A stretch of 64,000 nucleotides of DNA from Epithemia pelagica (lineage: Eukaryota; Bacillariophyta; Bacillariophyceae; Surirellales; Surirellaceae): the NCBI GenBank assembly GCA_946965045.2, contig OX337229.1:248001-312000 (forward strand). The letters run 5' to 3'. The position numbers were made by a program, and so were the translations under genes. The first letter of the stretch is position 1; each line of letters opens with the position of its first letter. The notes below the pieces were generated by a model. It did not search any database, was not told the DNA's origin, and saw only the letters and a program-made list of their open reading frames with translations. Of this stretch, positions 1-11,382 are shown piece after piece.

Positions 1-123
1 CCAGAAAAAGCAAAAAAATCCAAAAAAACCAGAAAAAGCAAAAAAATCCAAAAAAAAACCAGAAAAATAACTTGTCGGTTGTCGGTTGCCAGTGGTACGT
101 GCGCACAGTCCTGTCGGATGTGA
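1..123 (+). CDS. 3' end of an upstream copy of the coiled-coil membrane protein gene (partial)
   Basis: These bases are the same as 7312-7434, the last 40 codons of the complete gene at 6481-7434, including the Lys-rich tail built from a short repeat (Pro-Glu-Lys-Ala-Lys-Lys-Ser-Lys type) and the same TGA at 121-123. The start lies to the left of the window. It is reported as coding only by analogy with the full copy; whether the upstream copy is intact cannot be seen. Confidence 0.6.
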   Translation, partial: PEKAKKSKKTRKSKKIQKKTRKITCRLSVASGTCAQSCRM

Positions 124-1013
124 ATCTTTCCTACTCAACCTACTCACTCTACCCCTTCTTCTGTTTCTACCGATTGCTAAATTCTGCTCCTACTCCTACA
201 TCAGCTGAGTCTAGCTAGAGTCCTTGTCGGAGATGTCCTTGTCGGTGTGACGGTTGTCGGTGTTATTGGGGAAGAGTGCCATAGTTGCCCCTGGAGAATC
301 CGTTGATTCATCCGCTTCCCTTATTCTAGTGTCGGTTGTCGGTGTTATCACAAAATCCTGGTGGCACGAGGACTTTGTCCTTGTGTCATCAGGTATGGCA
401 TGGAGACTTCGGTCTCTGTGCCATTGGGGAAGAGTGCCATAGTTGCCCCTGGAGAATCCATTGATTCCTCCGCTTCCCTACCCGCTGTACCTGTGGCCGC
501 GTTGACGACGCCAGCGGGCTTGCGGGAGAGATGCCATCTCTTCTTACCAAGAGCCACACAAAAGAACTTGCGCCGACACACTATACTCCTACGCATTGAA
601 AAAGACTAAAAGTTGGAGCATACTTTCAGCAGGACGCGTTCGACAATGAATAATGTTATGGAGGACTACAGCATCTACATATCTTCTTCTTCTTCTTTTT
701 CTTCCACCGGATGCAGTCTGTCGGATCGGGGTGACTCCCCCCAACACACACACACAAGAAAGGAATCTACCTCGTTTGGTCTCCCATGGTCATGCGCTCG
801 TGACCATGGAATCGGCCGTACCATTTCTCTTGGCGTACGATTGTGGCGGGGGGATGTTGCGGTTGTTGTTGTGTTTTGCATGGTACTTCACTCAACGACG
901 ACAACACGGTCCATGGCAGGACTCTCGGCTGCTCCAGGCTTGGCATGCAGCCAACCGAAACTCGATTCTTCTTGTATGAATTCATGTCTTCATTCTTGTC
1001 TGTCGTCGTCGTG
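124..1013. other. Spacer of duplication unit, copy 1
   Basis: No credible gene. It contains repeated CGGTTGTCGG words near 78, 251 and 333, an internal 57-bp direct repeat (265-321 and 423-479), a pyrimidine-rich TTC stretch near 681-703 and a short CA run near 745. Short ORFs exist on both strands but none resembles a known family. Confidence 0.6.
265..479 (+). repeat. 57-bp direct repeat inside the duplication spacer, copy 1
   Basis: The segment starting ATTGGGGAAGAGTGCCATAG occurs at 265-321 and again at 423-479 with two substitutions, a spacing of 158 bp. The same pair is present in copy 2, so it predates the 7.3-kb duplication. Confidence 0.9.
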
Positions 1014-2529
1014 TTAGATTTGATATTCCAATTCTCCCGATTTGAGTTCCATCCATTCTGAATCCGCCCGTCGCAATCGTTTCAATTCTTGCGTCTTGGT
1101 GTGAATCGTGGCTTGCAATTGCTGCAATTGCTGTTTGGTAACCAGACCAATTCTTGTTCCAAGACGTAGCCTTGTCGTTCGCCGGGAACGTGTCCCCCGT
1201 GGCCCCGGCTAATTGATAATTCACCAGACTGCCGGCCACACTGGGAGCGTGTTTGGCATACCACGAAGTGCGGGGCAAACTGTTGGTACCGGCTTCCTGG
1301 ACGCGGACCGTTCCATTCCACAGTCCGTCGCGACGCAATGCATTGAGAACGTGCAAATTTTCGGCGGCCAAGGGATTGGCGGTGAAATTTTCGCGTTCCA
1401 ACAAGTGACGATTCAAAATGATCCAAACGTGTTGGACCGGTGGTTCGGGAAGAGCCTGGTACAAAAGCCTTGCTCATGTTGGCCAACCGGGTTTCCTTTT
1501 GACTTTTGCAGGGACGATCATGTTGCATGTCCGGTTGAATCCGGGCATGCAAACACATGTAGCCAGTTGGAGGCGGCGAACCAGCCGCCAATGGTGGTGT
1601 TTCAAGCATGCGAGTCTGGGTGGATTGAATCATTTGTGCCAGGTCCGGGTGCGGTCGAAAGGCGCCGTGCATCAGGGCCAAATCGGCCTTGTGTCGGCCA
1701 TGCTCTTGAGGTTGATTGAAAAGGCCCTTGGTATACTGCTTGTAGGCGACAAAGAGTTTGGTTTGTTTCCCGTAGCCATAGGGCAAGGTGGGATTGTCCG
1801 AATTCATCGGCCACTGACTGTTGGATCGCATGTGAATGGGGGAGGGATGATGAACCACCAACCGAGGCAGAGGTGGTTTGTTGTTTGTAGTGTTGTTGGT
1901 TATACTGTTGGATATCATCGCCGTGGTGCTCGTATATTGTTATTCCAATGCACAACGTCAAACAATCCTGCTGCGGCGCCGTCTGTTGCCACCACAAGGA
2001 AAGAACGCTGAGTTTGGTGCTGCACGTCAAATTCCACGTATCCTCCGACAATGTGTGTGGCCGCACCATGTTGACCGATACAGGTGGATGAGCCCAAGAC
2101 GGTGTGCCGTGGAGTCAGAGCTAGATTACACTGTTGTGGATTGGGTTGTGGTTGTTGTTGTTGTTGTGGATTGAGTTGTGGTGGTTGTGCTTGGAATTGT
2201 GGTTGCACTGGTGGTGATGGTGGTTGTGGGACCGTCGCAAAGCGATGCAAAATATCTTGGGCGGCATTTCGAATGGTGGGGGCCCTGGGAGAGCCACAGG
2301 GAATGGGAATGCTCAAGACCGAATCCAAGACATAGTGGGCAATCGGAACACGATAGTCGAAACATACTCTCCAGTGTCGTTGTTCGGGTATAGGAGTACA
2401 CAGCGCCACCACACAAGGGGAGGTTCCTTGTCCTGCGTATTGTTGTTGGAAGGTTGCAAAAAAGGATGATGATAAAGGACAGGAGCGAGGGCGAAACCAC
2501 TGCATCTCTTTCCTCTCGACCGCTTTCAT
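1014..2529 (-). pseudogene. O-fucosyltransferase-like gene remnant, copy 1
   Basis: Three minus-strand reading frames together resemble a GDP-fucose protein O-fucosyltransferase-type glycosyltransferase. The frame 1918-1082 carries the typical 'LHARIQPDMQ' block, preceded by a His-Pro-Asp-rich segment. The frame starting at 1464 continues with 'PVQHVWIILNRHLLERENF' and 'NPLAAENLHVLNALRRDGLW', where the family has a strand, a helix and a conserved Asn-Pro-Leu-Ala. The last frame ends at 1014 with a short coiled coil. Going from one block to the next needs a frame change near 1460, inside a region where I see no intron signals. The N-terminal ORF (2529-1915) is in yet another frame and ends early compared with copy 2. 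Copy 2 has the same break near 8770, so the damage predates the duplication. An intron could explain the N-terminal frame change but not the central one. The fucosyltransferase assignment rests on motif recognition only. Confidence 0.5.
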
Positions 2530-2587
2530 TGAATTTCAAAGAGGCGATCTATCTATCCATCGGACGATCCGAATTTGCCACCTCGTT

Positions 2588-4111
2588 TTACTTGTCAAGA
2601 CTTTTCCCTTCTTTCTCAAGACTTTTCCCTTCTTTCTCCACGAACACCCCTTCATAGTACTGAACAGCCTCTTTGCTCCATTGATAATTGTGTCCCAGAG
2701 GATCCTGGGTATTGTGCTTGTCAAAGTTGAAAAAGACAATCTTGTCCTTGATTTGGTCACAAATCCGACATTGTCGATCGCCGTTGAGACCCAAGGGCAC
2801 CGGATGATTCGATTTACCGCGATAGAATAATCTCCTGTACCAAAGCGCAATTTCTTGGGCCTCGGTCCAGTTAAAACTACGATCGTCCTTTACGAAACCG
2901 TCCTGACGAATCCGATTGGGTCGATCCTTGTCGGCACCCAAGGTCGTGTTGGAGGGAACCGTTTTGGAACGGATAAATCCCCATGGTTACGAACCGACCA
3001 ACGCACCAAATGAGGCATGCGAAAAAACAAGTTGCGATACAGCACCGGCATGAAATTGTGCCGATACAGGTATGTTCGATAGGTCAAAGCAATGTCTGTG
3101 TTGCTATACAAGACATGGACTTTGGATCGCGCCAGAGCGGCAATGTCCCTGCCCGCGTTGGTCATGAAATCAAAGTGTGGTCCCACAGCAGAACTATTCG
3201 TAGGATCGGCCGCAAGTCTAGACTCCGCCTGGATCGAAAGGCCCGTTTGAAACGATGTTGGACGAGGAATCAACGTTCTTTGTGAGGAGTTGTTGGAATC
3301 GTTGAGAGCCGTATCGAAAATGTCTTGACGCACGTCGTCCGCTGCGACCATGAAAATGTGATCAAAGACTGGAGCGCAATCATCATTATTGTTGTCTCGA
3401 TGCGATTGATCCAGGCCTTGCAACACATAATTGCCCATGCTATGACACATGAGACACTTGTTGGTTGGACCAAACTGTGCCAGCAACTTCGAGAGTCCGC
3501 CAAAGGAATGCGCCAAGCGCTGTCCGGCGAGCGGTGCCAAGGTTTCGCGATCCTCATAATAGTCCAGGGCCGATTGCGTCGTATCCCAAATGACAGGAAT
3601 GACATTGTGTATGCTCGATTCGGTCGGGCATTGTATTCCGCAGCCTTGTTCAGGGTCGCTTCCGGAGGGACTGTAAAGCCATGAATGTACAACAAGATTG
3701 GACGATTGTTTGTGCTGTCCTCATCATTTAGGCGACGGATAATTTCCGTCGCATTTCCATCATTGTCGCCAGAAAACAAGACCTGGCCTTGAAATTCAGG
3801 AACAGGCGAGCGAGGAGAGTCCTTGTTTTCTTTCTTCGTGGGTTCTGGGAATTCCAAGATACAGGGATAGTCCAAACTTTTGGAATTGCTAGAAAAGGTG
3901 ACGATATTGGAGGCATGCCGTTCTCCCACACCCACCACGACATAAGGCAAATACCAGTTTGCCGGATCGGTTGTATCTCCATGAGTATCGGCGCTCTGGA
4001 TCCTATTAGTATGGAATGCATTGTCCCCAGTACCACTCACACCATCATCAGGGCAACGACGGCAGAAAATGGGAACAAACCAATCCAGAGCAAAATCTGT
4101 TTCGCATCCAT
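2588..4111 (-). pseudogene. Alpha/beta-hydrolase (DUF900-type) remnant, copy 1
   Basis: Pieces of a secreted serine hydrolase. The N-terminal frame has 'PILLYIHGFTVPPE' (strand plus oxyanion-hole His-Gly). The next frame has the nucleophile elbow 'LMCHSMGNYVLQ' (G/C-x-S-x-G) and 'DHIFMVAADD', and the C-terminal piece ends with 'QYYEGVFVEKEGKSL'. The frame changes at least three times: after the signal peptide (an extra 2 bp near 4040 compared with copy 2), between the His-Gly strand and the nucleophile (near 3605) and near 2945. The strand 'VIPVIWDTT' survives only in copy 1. Copy 2 has lost about 31 bp there. With three frameshifts this copy is not expected to make a working enzyme. Confidence 0.75.
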
Positions 4112-4414
4112 TATGGTTTCTGTGTCGCTGCTACTTCTTATGACTTCTTTGACCGCTTCTGTCGTTGTGCTTTCGACAACTCCTGGTCACGATCGTTTCT
4201 TCATACGGCATCGATATCCCATCTGGAATATGGATTCTTGGTATGTTGAAGATTTTGGGATCTTTTTGTTGCCGGGACAGCGTTTTTCTCAGTCGTGTGT
4301 GGTCAGTGCTTTTGGATGCCCTCGATAGATATGCTATCTACCCCAACCAAAACGACCATGCTGAGTATCTGAGCGGCATCGGCTGAACAAAAAAGGCCAC
4401 CTTCTATATCCACA

Positions 4415-4453
<39 letters not shown>

Positions 4454-4693
4454 CGAACACATGGGCAAAAGAGAGTCCCAGCAGTCCTGCTCGTACTCGA
4501 TATAATGATTTGGATGGGAACCAAAGATCCTATTGCTGTTCAAATAGTTGTTGTTGAAATAGTATACGGCACACGATGAGAGTCTCCTAGAGAAGTACGT
4601 GTGCCTCTTGCGGACATGAGAAACCGAGTCGTGTACCATGAATAGACTTAAACCGGCTCGTTTCGATCGTTCTATATATGGACTGTGAAAATC
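4112..4693. other. Intergenic, with CT microsatellite 4417-4450
   Basis: No gene supported. Contains an uninterrupted (CT)17 run at 4417-4450, which makes Arg-Glu repeat ORFs on the minus strand that are artefacts. Copy 2 has the same tract at 11688-11720. Confidence 0.7.
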
Positions 4694-6109
4694 TCAACAG
4701 TAGACATAGGTATGATGTCCCTTGGCTCGTCTACTTGATCGTTGTCGTCGTTGTCCAGATCCTTGTGATGGCGGTGATGATCTTGGACTTGTGGCGGTGC
4801 TGTTGTTGGTGGTGTGATTCTGGGAATGAATGGTAGATCCATATCCTCGTCGTCGTTGCCACACGAGAAATGGCCTGGAAGAAGAAGAAGAAGAAGAGGG
4901 CCCACCAAATGAGTTCCAAGACGAGGAAGTAGATGCCGTGGCAGTGGTGGTGACAGTCGCTACGGATCCATTGCCAGACGAAGAAGTGGTTCCAACGGCC
5001 GATGGACGTGTCCTGGATCGAGGAATGACACGATTGTCTTGTTCTTGTTGTGGTTGCTGTTGATGTTGATGATGATGTACGGTCAAAACATTGGGTTGGC
5101 CATGACTGGACTGACAAGAGGATGGACTGGAGCCATGAGGGCGAACCCACGGGCCACCCATGCGACTGGGGCTTGGGTTTTTGGTGGTGGTCGAGGCGGC
5201 AGCGGTGGCATCCGCAACCGAGGTTGCTTTGGATGTGACCCAAGTACGACACCAATGAGAAGAACCAGCATTAGGTCGACTTGCACAGGAATGCCCCGCA
5301 ACGGTCCTGTTGCGCCTACGAGACGACCCTTGTGAAGGACTAGAAAAAGAAGAAGGTGGACCCCCAGGGCACTGTCGTGGGGAACCATGGCAGCGTCCCA
5401 TTCGTCGTCGTCCTGGATGTTGTTGTTGCTTTGCTGGAGGAAACGATGAAACCTGATGTGGCACGGTTGGACTGGGTGATGATGTTGTGGTGGTTGTGGT
5501 CGTCATGGTCGTTTCCAAGGTGGATTCTGTGCTGGTGATTGTGGAATGATCATTTTCATCATCTTCTTCTTGTGGATCGCTTTCGCTTTCTTTGTCTTCT
5601 TCCGGTACACTCGGGGGAAGAATGGAAAATGGTGGGAGGACAACAATCTCCGGTTCTTCTTGTGCTTCTGGTGAGTCATTATCAACAACAGGAGCCACGT
5701 AAATCTCGGGTTCTTCCAAAGAGGCCTTGTGGGTTGCTTTTTCTTGTTGTTGTTTTCCAGCAGTGCGAGGAGTCGTCGTCGTCGTTGTTCTTTCTCGTTT
5801 CAAATGGAATCGAGCCGGAATCACCACCACTGTTGTTCCCCAGGAACCATTCACGTCGACGACGACGATGATGATGATCCTGATCCGCATGAGACACTGT
5901 TGTTGGTGTCGTCGAATCATCCAAAGGTATCCTGTGACTTTCAAAGGTGGACAACACACTATTCGGGGGAACAAAGAGAATTGGATACAACCAAGTTTGT
6001 AGCGTAGGTTGATGGATGAGTCGAGTCGGTGCGCTCCTTCGCCATGGTGGATTGTTGTTGTTTTGGCTTTTGATACTTTTCTGTTGTCCGCAGGAAGAAA
6101 CATGGCCAT
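4694..6109 (-). CDS. Ser/Thr/Gln-rich low-complexity protein, copy 1
   Basis: Function not recognised. The ORF (471 codons from the 6109 ATG) has runs of Thr, Ser and Gln, an acidic Glu/Asp stretch, a central segment with several Cys ('SSHWCRTWVTSK') and a basic C-terminus. From codon about 95 onward it matches copy 2 in the same frame. Every length difference between the copies there (polyQ, 'QEEPE' versus 'QEPE', Pro/Ser runs) is a multiple of three, which supports real coding selection. The N-terminal 90 codons are not shared: the copy-2 frame is interrupted by a frameshift near 5870 in copy 1, so the true 5' end may be damaged. No signal peptide or membrane segment is convincing. The repeats themselves could mimic an ORF. 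Confidence 0.4.
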   Translation of the reverse strand: MAMFLPADNRKVSKAKTTTIHHGEGAHRLDSSINLRYKLGCIQFSLFPRIVCCPPLKVTGYLWMIRRHQQQCLMRIRIIIIVVVDVNGSWGTTVVVIPARFHLKRERTTTTTTPRTAGKQQQEKATHKASLEEPEIYVAPVVDNDSPEAQEEPEIVVLPPFSILPPSVPEEDKESESDPQEEDDENDHSTITSTESTLETTMTTTTTTTSSPSPTVPHQVSSFPPAKQQQHPGRRRMGRCHGSPRQCPGGPPSSFSSPSQGSSRRRNRTVAGHSCASRPNAGSSHWCRTWVTSKATSVADATAAASTTTKNPSPSRMGGPWVRPHGSSPSSCQSSHGQPNVLTVHHHQHQQQPQQEQDNRVIPRSRTRPSAVGTTSSSGNGSVATVTTTATASTSSSWNSFGGPSSSSSSSRPFLVWQRRRGYGSTIHSQNHTTNNSTATSPRSSPPSQGSGQRRQRSSRRAKGHHTYVYC

Positions 6110-6480
6110 TTTTCAGGGATTGATGCCTTGCTCGTATAGGTAGGAAGTTTGTAGTTTGGCTCCAGCATGTGATTGCCTTTTATGTAGGAGTAGGAAGGAT
6201 CCATGCCGTCGGAACGTTCCTGTTGTGCCCTTTTGCGGCCATGTGGTGCGGACCCTCGTCTTGGAACTCCGTTGCCCCCGACGGTTGATTGTTGTGTAGT
6301 TGCTGCCATCGGCCCTCGAGGTGCGTTCAACAAACATTGCCCCGACGCGTTCGTATAAACCGACCCCGCTGCCTCGCAATCTCCATGGTCCGATCGCCAA
6401 ACAACACGAAACGCCAACAACAACAACACGCAACAATCCAACACGCACAAAAACAAAATACGAACGAAATACGATTGACC

Positions 6481-7434
6481 ATGATGATGTGTGATTGTGA
6501 TTACTGTTACGAAAAGATGATCAGCTCCGAATGGGCTCTGTTAGTTGCTCCTTTTGTGACTCTCATACTGTGTTACGGTGTCGCTGATGTCCTCGATGAG
6601 GCGAAACTTATCGTCCAACACCTGTTTCGGGTCATTTTCAACAAGAAAAGTCGTACTACAAGTAGCGAGCACGCGGAGCTTCGACACGAACATGCGGAGC
6701 TTCGACAGCTTCGACATGACAAAGCTCAGCTTCAACAACAGCTGGCCATTGCCGAAGCAGAGCTTGCTGCGAAGAACTGCAAGAATGGTCGGCAGGAAGA
6801 TGGAGAGATCGAGATTCGCGATCGCGAGGAGGAGGAGGTCGACGTCGACACTGTTGCTGTTCTGCCTTGCGAGTTCGACGCTGACTTGGACTTCCCTCCT
6901 CTCGCACTCGCACTCGCAGAGGATCTCGAGGACGACGAGGAGACCCCTCCAGTCGACCGTCATGAGCCTGAGCCCGAGCCCTTGCTCATCCCTGACAACG
7001 ACGACGACGAGATCACTTTGGGGCACGACTCACCCCCTCGAAACTCCACCCCTTCTTTCATGGTCGCCAACCCTCCTTCCCCCACCCCCACCCCCACCCA
7101 AAAAGATACCTCGCCCTCGCCTCACATTGACGAGAATGCCCCCCAAAGCGTGATCGAGAGTTCCTCCGGCCCCGAGAACTCCCCGCGTTTGGGTAGGATC
7201 CTTACTGTTGCCTACTCCAACAGGGCACGCCGAATGGTGCACGTTCGACGATCCGCTCGTCTTTTGTCCGCGGGTACGGGTAGTGGTGGAGTTGAAAAAA
7301 ATCCAAAAAACCCAGAAAAAGCAAAAAAATCCAAAAAAACCAGAAAAAGCAAAAAAATCCAAAAAAAAACCAGAAAAATAACTTGTCGGTTGTCGGTTGC
7401 CAGTGGTACGTGCGCACAGTCCTGTCGGATGTGA
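6481..7434 (+). CDS. Coiled-coil, probable single-pass membrane protein with Lys-rich tail
   Basis: Not recognised as a known family. Codons from the ATG at 6481 give 317 residues. The sequence before it is A/C-rich like a 5' UTR, so the upstream in-frame ATGs at 6289 and 6388 were not chosen. Visible parts: Cys-rich N-terminus ('CDCDYCYEKM'); one hydrophobic segment at about residues 19-36 ('WALLVAPFVTLILCYGVADV'); a charged helix with two 'HAELR' copies and 'QQQLAIAEAELAAK', a likely coiled coil at about 55-100; a long acidic, Pro-rich disordered region; a conserved-looking basic block 'RMVHVRRSARLLSAG'; and a tail made of a short Lys-rich tandem repeat. Another copy of its 3' end is at 1-123. 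The gene spans the junction of the duplication units and may have been copied with them. Confidence 0.65.
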   Translation: MMMCDCDYCYEKMISSEWALLVAPFVTLILCYGVADVLDEAKLIVQHLFRVIFNKKSRTTSSEHAELRHEHAELRQLRHDKAQLQQQLAIAEAELAAKNCKNGRQEDGEIEIRDREEEEVDVDTVAVLPCEFDADLDFPPLALALAEDLEDDEETPPVDRHEPEPEPLLIPDNDDDEITLGHDSPPRNSTPSFMVANPPSPTPTPTQKDTSPSPHIDENAPQSVIESSSGPENSPRLGRILTVAYSNRARRMVHVRRSARLLSAGTGSGGVEKNPKNPEKAKKSKKTRKSKKIQKKTRKITCRLSVASGTCAQSCRM

Positions 7435-8324
7435 ATCTTTCCTACTCAACCTACTCACTCTACCCCTTCTTCTGTTTCTACCGATTGCTAAATTCTGCTC
7501 CTACTCCTACATCAGCTGAGTCTAGCTAGAGTCCTTGTCGGAGATGTCCTTGTCGGTGTGACGGTTGTCGGTGTTATTGGGGAAGAGTGCCATAGTTGCC
7601 CCTGGAGAATCCGTTGATTCATCCGCTTCCCTTATTCTAGTGTCGGTTGTCGGTGTTATCACAAAATCCTGGTGGCACGAGGACTTTGTCCTTGTGTCAT
7701 CAGGTATGGCATGGAGACTTCGGTCTCTGTGCCATTGGGGAAGAGTGCCATAGTTGCCCCTGGAGAATCCATTGATTCCTCCGCTTCCCTACCCGCTGTA
7801 CTTGTGGCCGCGTTGACGACGCCAGCGGGCTTGCGGGAGAGATGCCATCTCTTCTTACCAAGAGCCACACATAAGAAATTGCGCCGACACACTATACTCC
7901 TACGCATTGAAAAAGACTAAAAGTTGGAGCATACTTTCAGCAGGACGCGTTCGACAATGAATAATGTTATGGAGGACTACAGCATCTACATATCTTCTTC
8001 TTCTTCTTTTTCTTCCACCGGATGCAGTCTGTCGGATCGGGGTGACTCCCCCCAACACACACACACAAGAAAGGAATCTACCTCGTTTGGTCTCCCATGG
8101 TCATGCGCTCGTGACCATGGAATCGGCCGTACCATTTCTCTTGGCGTACGATTGTGGCGGGGGGATGTTGCGGTTGTTGTTGTGTTTTGCATGGTACTTC
8201 ACTCAACGACGACAACACGGTCCATGGCAGGACTCTCGGCTGCTCCAGGCTTGGCATGCAGCCAACCGAAACTCGATTCTTCTTGTATGAATTCATGTCT
8301 TCATTCTTGTCTGTCGTCGTCGTG
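7435..8324. other. Spacer of duplication unit, copy 2
   Basis: Near-identical copy of 124-1013, with the same internal 57-bp repeat (7576-7632 and 7734-7790), TTC stretch and CA run. No supported gene. Confidence 0.6.
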
Positions 8325-9842
8325 TTAGATTTGATATTCCAATTCTCCCGATTTGAGTTCCATCCATTCTGAATCCGCCCGTCGCAATCGTTTCAATTCT
8401 TGCGTCTTGGTGTGAATCGTGGCTTGCAATTGCTGCAATTGCTGTTTGGTAACCAGACCAATTCTTGTTCCAAGACGTAGCCTTGTCGTTCGCCGGGAAC
8501 GTGTCCCCCGTGGCCCCGGCTAATTGATAATTCACCAGACTGCCGGCCACACTGGGAGCGTGTTTGGCATACCACGAAGTGCGGAGCAAACTGTTGGTAC
8601 CGGCTTCCTGGACGCGGACCGTTCCATTCCACAGTCTGTCGCGACGCAATGCATTGAGAACGTGCAAATTTTCGGCGGCCAAGGGATTGGCGGTGAAATT
8701 TTCGCGTTCCAACAAGTGACGATTCAAAATGATCCAAACGTGTTAGACCGGTGGTTCGGGAAGAGCCTGGTACAAAAGCCTTGCTCATGTTGGCCAACCG
8801 GGTTTCCTTTTGACTTTTGCAGGGACGATCATGTTGCATGTCCGGTTGAATCCGGGCATGCAAACACATGTAGCCAGTTGGAGGCGGCGAACCAGCCGCC
8901 AATGGTGGTGTTTCAAGCATGCGAGTCTGGGTGGATTGAATCATTTGTGCCAGGTCCGGATGCGGTCGAAAGGCGCCTTGCATCAGGGCCAAATCGGCCT
9001 TGTGTCGGCCATGCTCTTGAGGTTGATTGAAAAGGCCCTTGATATACTGCTTGTAGGCGACAAAGAGTTTGGTTTGTTTCCCGTAGCCATAGGGCAAGGT
9101 GGGATTGTCCGAATTCATCGGCCACTGACTGTTGGATCGCATGTGAATCAAGGAGGGATGATGAACCACCAAGCGAGGCAGAGGTGGTTTGTTGTTTGTA
9201 GTGTTGTTGGTTGTACTGTTGGATATCATCGCCGTGGTGCTCGTATATTGTTATTCCAATGCACAACGTCAAACAAGCCTGCTGCGGCGCCGTCTGTTGC
9301 CACCACAAGGAAGGAGGATCAGAATGCTGAGTTTGGTGCTGCACGTCAAATTTCATGTACCCTCCGACAATGTGTGTGGCCGCACCATGTTGACCGATAC
9401 AGGTGGATGAGCCCAAGACGGTGTGCCGCGGAGTCAGAGCTAGATTAGACTGTTGTGGATTGGGTTGTGGTTGTTGTTGTGGATTGAGTTGTGGTGATTG
9501 TGCTTGGAATTGTGGTTGCACCGGTGGTGATGGTGGTTGTGGGACCGTCGCAATGCGATGCAAAATATCTTGGGCGGCATTTCGAATGGTGAGGGCCCTG
9601 GGAGAGCCACAGGGAATGGGAATGCTCAAGACCGAATCCAAGACATAGTGGGCAATCGGAACACGATAGTCGAAACATACTCTCCAGTGTCGTTGTTCGG
9701 GTATAGGAGTACACAGCGCCACCACACAAGGGGAGGTTCCTTGTCCTGCGTATTGTTGTTGGAAGGTTGCAAAAAAGGATGATGATAAAGGACAGGAGCG
9801 AGGGCGAAACCACTGCATCTCTTTCCTCTCGACCGCTTTCAT
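8325..9842 (-). pseudogene. O-fucosyltransferase-like gene remnant, copy 2
   Basis: Same blocks as copy 1 ('LHARIQPDMQ', then 'NPLAAENLHVLNALRRD' in another frame, then a coiled-coil end at 8325). The N-terminal ORF is longer here (9842-8913, 309 codons) because of an 8-bp length difference near 9310, but it still runs out of frame with the catalytic-type block. The central frame change near 8770 is shared with copy 1. A stop not seen in copy 1 (TAG near 8744) also shortens the downstream frame. This indicates that both copies derive from an already broken gene. Confidence 0.5.
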
Positions 9843-9899
9843 TGAATTTCAAATAGGCGATCTATCTATCCATCGGACGATCGAATTTGCCAACTCGTT

Positions 9900-11382
9900 T
9901 TACTTGTCAAGACTTTTCCCTTCATTCTCCACGAACACGCCTTCATAGTACTGAACAGCCTCTTTGCTCCATTGATAATTGTGTCCCAGAGGATCCTGGG
10001 TATTGTGCTTGTCAAAGTTGAAAAAGACAATCTTGTCCTTGATTTGGTCACAAATCTGACCTTGTCGATCCCCGTTGAGACCCAAGGGCGCCGGATGATT
10101 CGATCTACTGCCATAGACGATTCTACGGTACCAAACCGCAGTTACCTCCGCATCAGTCCTGTCGATACTACTATCATCTTTTACGAAACCGTCCTGAAGA
10201 ATCCGATTTGGTCGATCCTCGTTGGCCCCCAAGGTAGTGTTGGTGGGAACAATTTTCGAAAGAACAAGCCCCCATAGTTTGCCACCCGACCAACGCACCA
10301 CATGAGGGATGCGAAGAAACAAGTTGCGATACAGGACCGGCATGAAATTGGTCCGATACAGGCAGGTTCGATAGGTTAGAGCAAGGTCCGTGGTGCTATA
10401 CAAGACATGAACCTTGGATCGCGCCAGAGCGGCAATGTCTCGACCTGCATTGGTGAAGAAATCAAAGTGTGGTCCCACAGCAGATCTATTCGTAGGATCG
10501 GACGCACGTCTCGAATCCGCCTGTCTCGAAAGGCCCGTTTGAAAAGACTTTGGAGGAGGAATCCATTGTCGTTGTGAGGAGGAAGAGGAGGTGTAATCGT
10601 TGAAAGCCGTATCAAAAATGTCTTGACGCACGTCCGCTGCGACCATGAATATGTGATCAAAGACTGGAGCACAATCATGATTAGTATTTTCTCGATGCGA
10701 TTGAGCAAGGGCTTGCAACACATAATTGCCCATGCTATGACACATGAGACACTTGTTGGTTGGACCAGCACCAAACTGTGCCAGCAACTTCAAGAGTCGT
10801 CCAAAGGATTGCGCCAAGCGTTGTCCGGCGAGGGGTGCCAAGGTTTCGCGATCCTCATAATAGGCCGCGGCCGATTGCGTAAGTTCGATTCGGTCGCGCA
10901 TTGTATTCCGCAGCCTTGTTCAGAGTCGTTTCCGGGGGGACCGTAAAGCCATGAATGTACAACAAGATCGGACGTTTGTTTGTGTTGCCCTCATTCAGGC
11001 GACGGATTATTTCCGTCGCGTTTCCATCATTGTCGCCACAAAATAAGACCCGGCCTTGAAATTCAGGAACAGGCGAGCGAGGAGAATCCTTGTTTTCTTT
11101 CGTGGGTTCTGGGAATTCCAAGATACAAGGGTAGTCCAAACTTCTGGAGTTGCGAGAAAAGGTGACGACATTGTTGGAGCTGGAGGCATGTCGTTCTCCC
11201 ACACCCACCACGACATACGGCAAATACCAGTTTGCCGAATCGCTTGAATCTCCAGGAGTATCGGCGCTCTGGATCCTATTCGTATGGAATGCATTGTCTC
11301 CAGTACCACTCACCATCGCCAGGGCAACGACAGCAGAAAATGGGAACAAACCGATCCAGAGCAAAATCTGTTTCGCATTCAT
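9900..11382 (-). pseudogene. Alpha/beta-hydrolase (DUF900-type) remnant, copy 2
   Basis: Better preserved than copy 1. An N-terminal ORF (11382-10855, 175 codons) begins with a clear signal peptide ('MNAKQILLWIGLFPFSAVVA') and reaches 'LLYIHGFTVPPETTLNKAAE'. The downstream ORF (10901-9900) holds the nucleophile elbow 'CLMCHSMGNYVLQALAQ' and the conserved end. The two are in different frames across a deletion of about 31 bp near 10880 that removed the 'VIPVIW' strand still present in copy 1. No intron with proper ends fits. The expected role of an intact enzyme would be an extracytoplasmic serine hydrolase; substrate unknown. Confidence 0.7.

Noticed and set aside
4303-4639. Arg-Glu repeat ORFs on the minus strand (also 11574-11910)
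   Set aside because: They are translations of the CT microsatellite and differ only by frame.
5083-5388. Alternative minus-strand frame of the Ser/Thr-rich gene
   Set aside because: Open only in the low-complexity part and not conserved in position between copies as well as the main frame.
7202-7458. Phe-rich minus-strand ORFs over the Lys-rich tail of the coiled-coil gene
   Set aside because: Antisense of the A-rich repeat; artefact of composition.
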